Shown here in pieces: positions 5,762 to 5,830 of a DNA stretch of 5,830 nt (position 1 is its first letter; the number at the start of each line of letters is the position of its first letter). Where the stretch lies: assembly GCA_900544465.1 (NCBI GenBank), contig UQVT01000120.1:1-5830 (forward strand). Direction: 5' to 3'. The position numbers were made by a program, and so were the translations under genes. This stretch comes from an uncultured Collinsella sp. (GTDB lineage Bacteria; Actinomycetota; Coriobacteriia; Coriobacteriales; Coriobacteriaceae). The notes beneath the pieces were generated by a model, which was given only the letters and a program-made list of their open reading frames with translations, ran no database searches and was not told where the DNA came from.

Positions 5762-5830
5762 CCCTCGACGCTGCGAGCCCGCCAGAGCGGCAATCTGACG
5801 TTCAATCGTCGGGCATGGCCAAAAGGCCTA
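5762..5830. other. right-edge segment, no gene assigned
   Basis: The last 69 bases carry no start codon with a ribosome site on the plus strand. On the minus strand one frame ends in TGA (5804-5802) after a few codons ending in AMPDD, which could be the tail of a convergent gene, but this is too short to judge. GGCC-AAAA-GGCC (5817-5828) is a small palindrome at the edge. Confidence 0.3.

Noticed and set aside
5762..5830. Convergent gene tail or new plus-strand gene at the right edge
   Set aside because: Too short to decide; no start with a ribosome site and no recognisable protein motif.

Overview
The window looks like ordinary chromosomal DNA of a high-GC actinobacterium. Codon use strongly favours G or C in third positions, and the gene content would fit a gut member of the Coriobacteriia such as Collinsella. 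That placement is an inference from style and content: there is no rRNA or other marker gene here. Five protein-coding genes are supported. I found no tRNA or rRNA gene, CRISPR array, insertion sequence or phage gene.

Left part (1-2717), minus strand. The left edge cuts a large signalling protein (start at 1708, reading leftwards out of the window). Its order is a cysteine-containing N-terminal sensor-like region, a degenerate GGDEF domain, a response-regulator receiver domain and a C-terminal HD-GYP phosphodiesterase domain. It probably acts in cyclic-di-GMP signalling. Upstream of it, in the same direction and separated by about 210 bases of non-coding DNA, lies a complete alpha/beta hydrolase gene (1920-2717).

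Middle and right part (2943-5731), plus strand. After a 225-base divergent intergenic region come a small radical SAM protein resembling the COG0731 (TYW1-like) group, then a type I methionine aminopeptidase with an N-terminal SEC-C zinc motif (map). A very strong intrinsic terminator (4672-4721) closes that unit. The next gene encodes a D-isomer-specific 2-hydroxyacid dehydrogenase that starts with GTG. It is preceded by a short stem-loop that could belong to a dispersed intergenic repeat and is followed by a perfect hairpin without a U-tract. The last ~70 bases hold no assignable gene.

The genes do not form an obvious single pathway: signalling, an unassigned hydrolase, an unassigned radical SAM enzyme, protein N-terminal maturation and a redox enzyme. 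The most interesting item is the GGDEF-REC-HD-GYP protein. Its cyclase motif is destroyed, its product-binding I-site is kept, and its receiver lacks the usual lysine, so it looks like a cyclic-di-GMP-responsive phosphodiesterase rather than a cyclase. I saw no convincing evidence of an entirely new system.
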